DNA of 64,000 nucleotides from Shimia sp. R9_2 (lineage in GTDB: Bacteria; Pseudomonadota; Alphaproteobacteria; Rhodobacterales; Rhodobacteraceae). Both the position numbers and the translations under genes were made by a program. The stretch's first letter is position 1. The number at the start of each line of letters is the position of its first letter. The stretch is from positions 248,001-312,000 of the forward strand of contig NZ_JAGHRO010000004.1 in NCBI RefSeq assembly GCF_017743735.1. Direction: 5' to 3'. Below the pieces are notes generated by a model. The model saw only the letters and a program-made list of their open reading frames with translations, made no database searches and was not told where the DNA came from. Of the stretch, positions 62,636 to 64,000 are shown piece by piece.

Positions 62636-63967
62636 ATGAAATTCTTTCTCAAAGAACGGACACGCAAGCGAACACCTCAAAACGTTCGCCCTGCGTCCGC
62701 ATTTGCGGCTCCAGCGCTGCGCAAGCTGAATGAGGCCTTTGCCCCTGCCCGCGCCACACAGGCAGCAGGTCGCTCTTCTGACACTCAGCAGACCTACCGC
62801 GACCTGCTCACGCGCTTGCAAATTCCGGTCAACGCCGAAACGCCAGATCAAGTGGAGAGCGAAGACACCCGCGCGCAGGGCCAGTTTCTTGCCCGGCAAG
62901 AGCGCTGGGAAGAACTCGAAGATCTGATCCGCACACATGATCAGAACCGCGCGGCCACCACATCCGGTGCCCCCTTGTCGGAGCTCATGCTGTTTGGTGC
63001 GCGCGCCGATGTGGTGCGTGCGGCGGAACATGCGCTGCTGCACGGCAAACCCGCCTCAGACGCGGATTTTTTCCATGGCATCGAGGCCATGGAGTATCTG
63101 CTGGAAGACTTCCCTGACAGCTATCCGATTGCCTTGGTTGTGGCCCATGTGCACATCGACATCGGCTGGGCGTGGCGCGGCGCAATCGCAAAAGACGACA
63201 CACGGGAAATCAATCGCGAGGCGTTTCACTCCCATTTTGCGCGGGCAACGGAAATTCTGGATCGCTTCTGCCCCAAGATCCACCACTCTTCCGCGCTGTC
63301 AGCGGCCCGCTGCGCGTTGCTCCCCGGGTTGGAAGACCCGACAAAGGCGCTTTGCACCGAATATGAATCGCTGATCGCGCTCGACCCGTTTAACCCACGG
63401 CACATGCGGGCCTTGGGGAACTACCTGCTGCCCCGCTGGTACGGCGATTTTGACCAGCTCGACCTGCAAGCCCGCCGGATCGCGGCACAAACCTATGACA
63501 TATGGGGCGCAGGCGCCTATGCTTGGGTTTGGTTTGACTCCCTGCTTGTTGACCCAAGCGGGTTGGAAGTCATTGAAATTGAATACTTCCTTGATGGGGT
63601 CTCCGACGCCTTGAAACGCCGAGGCGATCAACACGCGGCGAATCTCATGGCGGCCCACCTCTATCGCAGCTGGCAATATGCCCGCGGGCAATATGACACC
63701 GGCGCGCTCAACAGCGACTTGCCGCCCGCTCTGCGCAAGGGTTTTGACATGGTGGTTCATGACCACCTGCGCGAAATTCACCCGTTGATTTGGGGCCATG
63801 CGGAAATCGGCTTTGAAAACACCTCACGTGTGATTTCCAAAGAGCGCCTCTCTGAAAAGGGGCGCGATGTGGCCCTTCAGGCCGTGGCCATGCCTTTCAT
63901 GAGCAGCCTGAAAGCCGGACAAACCGTGCATTTCACGCCCGAAGGCATCACTCAGGCCAACCCATAG
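62636..63967 (+). CDS. Hypothetical protein, helical
   Basis: The 443-residue protein has a basic N-terminal 30 residues (MKFFLKERTRKRTPQNVRPA) that carry no signal peptide, then a mainly helical body with TPR-like regularity (RWEELEDLIRTHDQNRAAT, HGIEAMEYLLEDFPDSYPIALVVAHV, YESLIALDPFNPRHMRALGNYLLPRWYG). A motif DIGWAWRG is notable. No family is recognised. It lies 113 bases after the PH-like membrane gene on the same strand, close to the window end. Confidence 0.7.
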   Translation: MKFFLKERTRKRTPQNVRPASAFAAPALRKLNEAFAPARATQAAGRSSDTQQTYRDLLTRLQIPVNAETPDQVESEDTRAQGQFLARQERWEELEDLIRTHDQNRAATTSGAPLSELMLFGARADVVRAAEHALLHGKPASDADFFHGIEAMEYLLEDFPDSYPIALVVAHVHIDIGWAWRGAIAKDDTREINREAFHSHFARATEILDRFCPKIHHSSALSAARCALLPGLEDPTKALCTEYESLIALDPFNPRHMRALGNYLLPRWYGDFDQLDLQARRIAAQTYDIWGAGAYAWVWFDSLLVDPSGLEVIEIEYFLDGVSDALKRRGDQHAANLMAAHLYRSWQYARGQYDTGALNSDLPPALRKGFDMVVHDHLREIHPLIWGHAEIGFENTSRVISKERLSEKGRDVALQAVAMPFMSSLKAGQTVHFTPEGITQANP

Positions 63968-64000
63968 GCGGCTGCCCCCTTGCTCCTCACTTCCGGCTGG

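Overview
The window is a chromosomal segment of a marine Roseobacter-group alphaproteobacterium (Rhodobacterales). No single marker proves this. The evidence is the combination of a C4-pathway 5-aminolevulinate synthase, a polyhydroxyalkanoate (PHA) cluster with PhaR and a phasin, a vitamin B12-dependent class II ribonucleotide reductase, a DctPQM TRAP transporter, a trpB/trpF/lapA/ihfB block, high GC with the matching codon bias, and alphaproteobacterial-type operator sequences. There is no phage, insertion sequence, CRISPR array or secretion system. Most of the window is core metabolism, with a few small accessory patches.

Layout. 0-5 kb: the end of a DsbA-like oxidoreductase, then on the minus strand hemA, a RodZ-like protein and ispG. 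The hemA promoter carries an Irr-like and an FNR-like box. 4.9-10 kb: an M20 peptidase, two tandem tRNA-Asp genes, a small lipoprotein, an unusual long EamA-type membrane protein, two tRNA-Val genes and a histidine phosphatase. 10-15 kb: an HU-like protein and the PHA genes phaR, phaP, phaC and, divergent, phaZ, with three CTGC-N3-GCAG operators in the phaP and phaC/phaZ promoters. 15-24 kb: nrdJ behind a 600-base control region with two NrdR boxes and a CtrA-like site, a small unknown protein, a TPR/ATP-grasp protein, and lon. 24-30 kb: a two-gene uncharacterised membrane unit, tgt, a stomatin/NfeD pair, two Fe-S assembly genes and tpiA.

30-38 kb: the TRAP operon dctPQM, a pair of identically spaced palindromes, a desaturase resembling sphingolipid delta-4 desaturases, pth with a DUF2332 gene, and a serine hydrolase. 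38-43 kb: a flavoprotein, two small genes, and a two-gene unit of a secreted PepSY-like protein with a Gly/Asp/His-rich tail and a membrane-anchored LuxR-type regulator. A 760-base stretch with almost no convincing gene follows. 43-49 kb: trpB, trpF, lapA and ihfB, DUF3422, a VOC protein and an AT-rich membrane protein. 49-64 kb: pntAB, a methyltransferase-like membrane protein, an SDR, a PAS-GAF-GGDEF diguanylate cyclase, a peptidase C26 protein, glcB with glcG, pepN and two unknown genes.

The best candidates for something undescribed are the PepSY-tail/membrane-LuxR pair (40.9-42.1 kb), the acidic membrane-anchored pair (24.2-26.0 kb), the bacterial Lipid_DES-type desaturase with twin palindromes (33.8-35.1 kb), and a structured intergenic repeat present near 0.7 kb and again near 55.8 kb. 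Regulation is unusually readable here: heme synthesis by iron and oxygen, PHA by its own repressor, and ribonucleotide reduction by NrdR and possibly the cell cycle.
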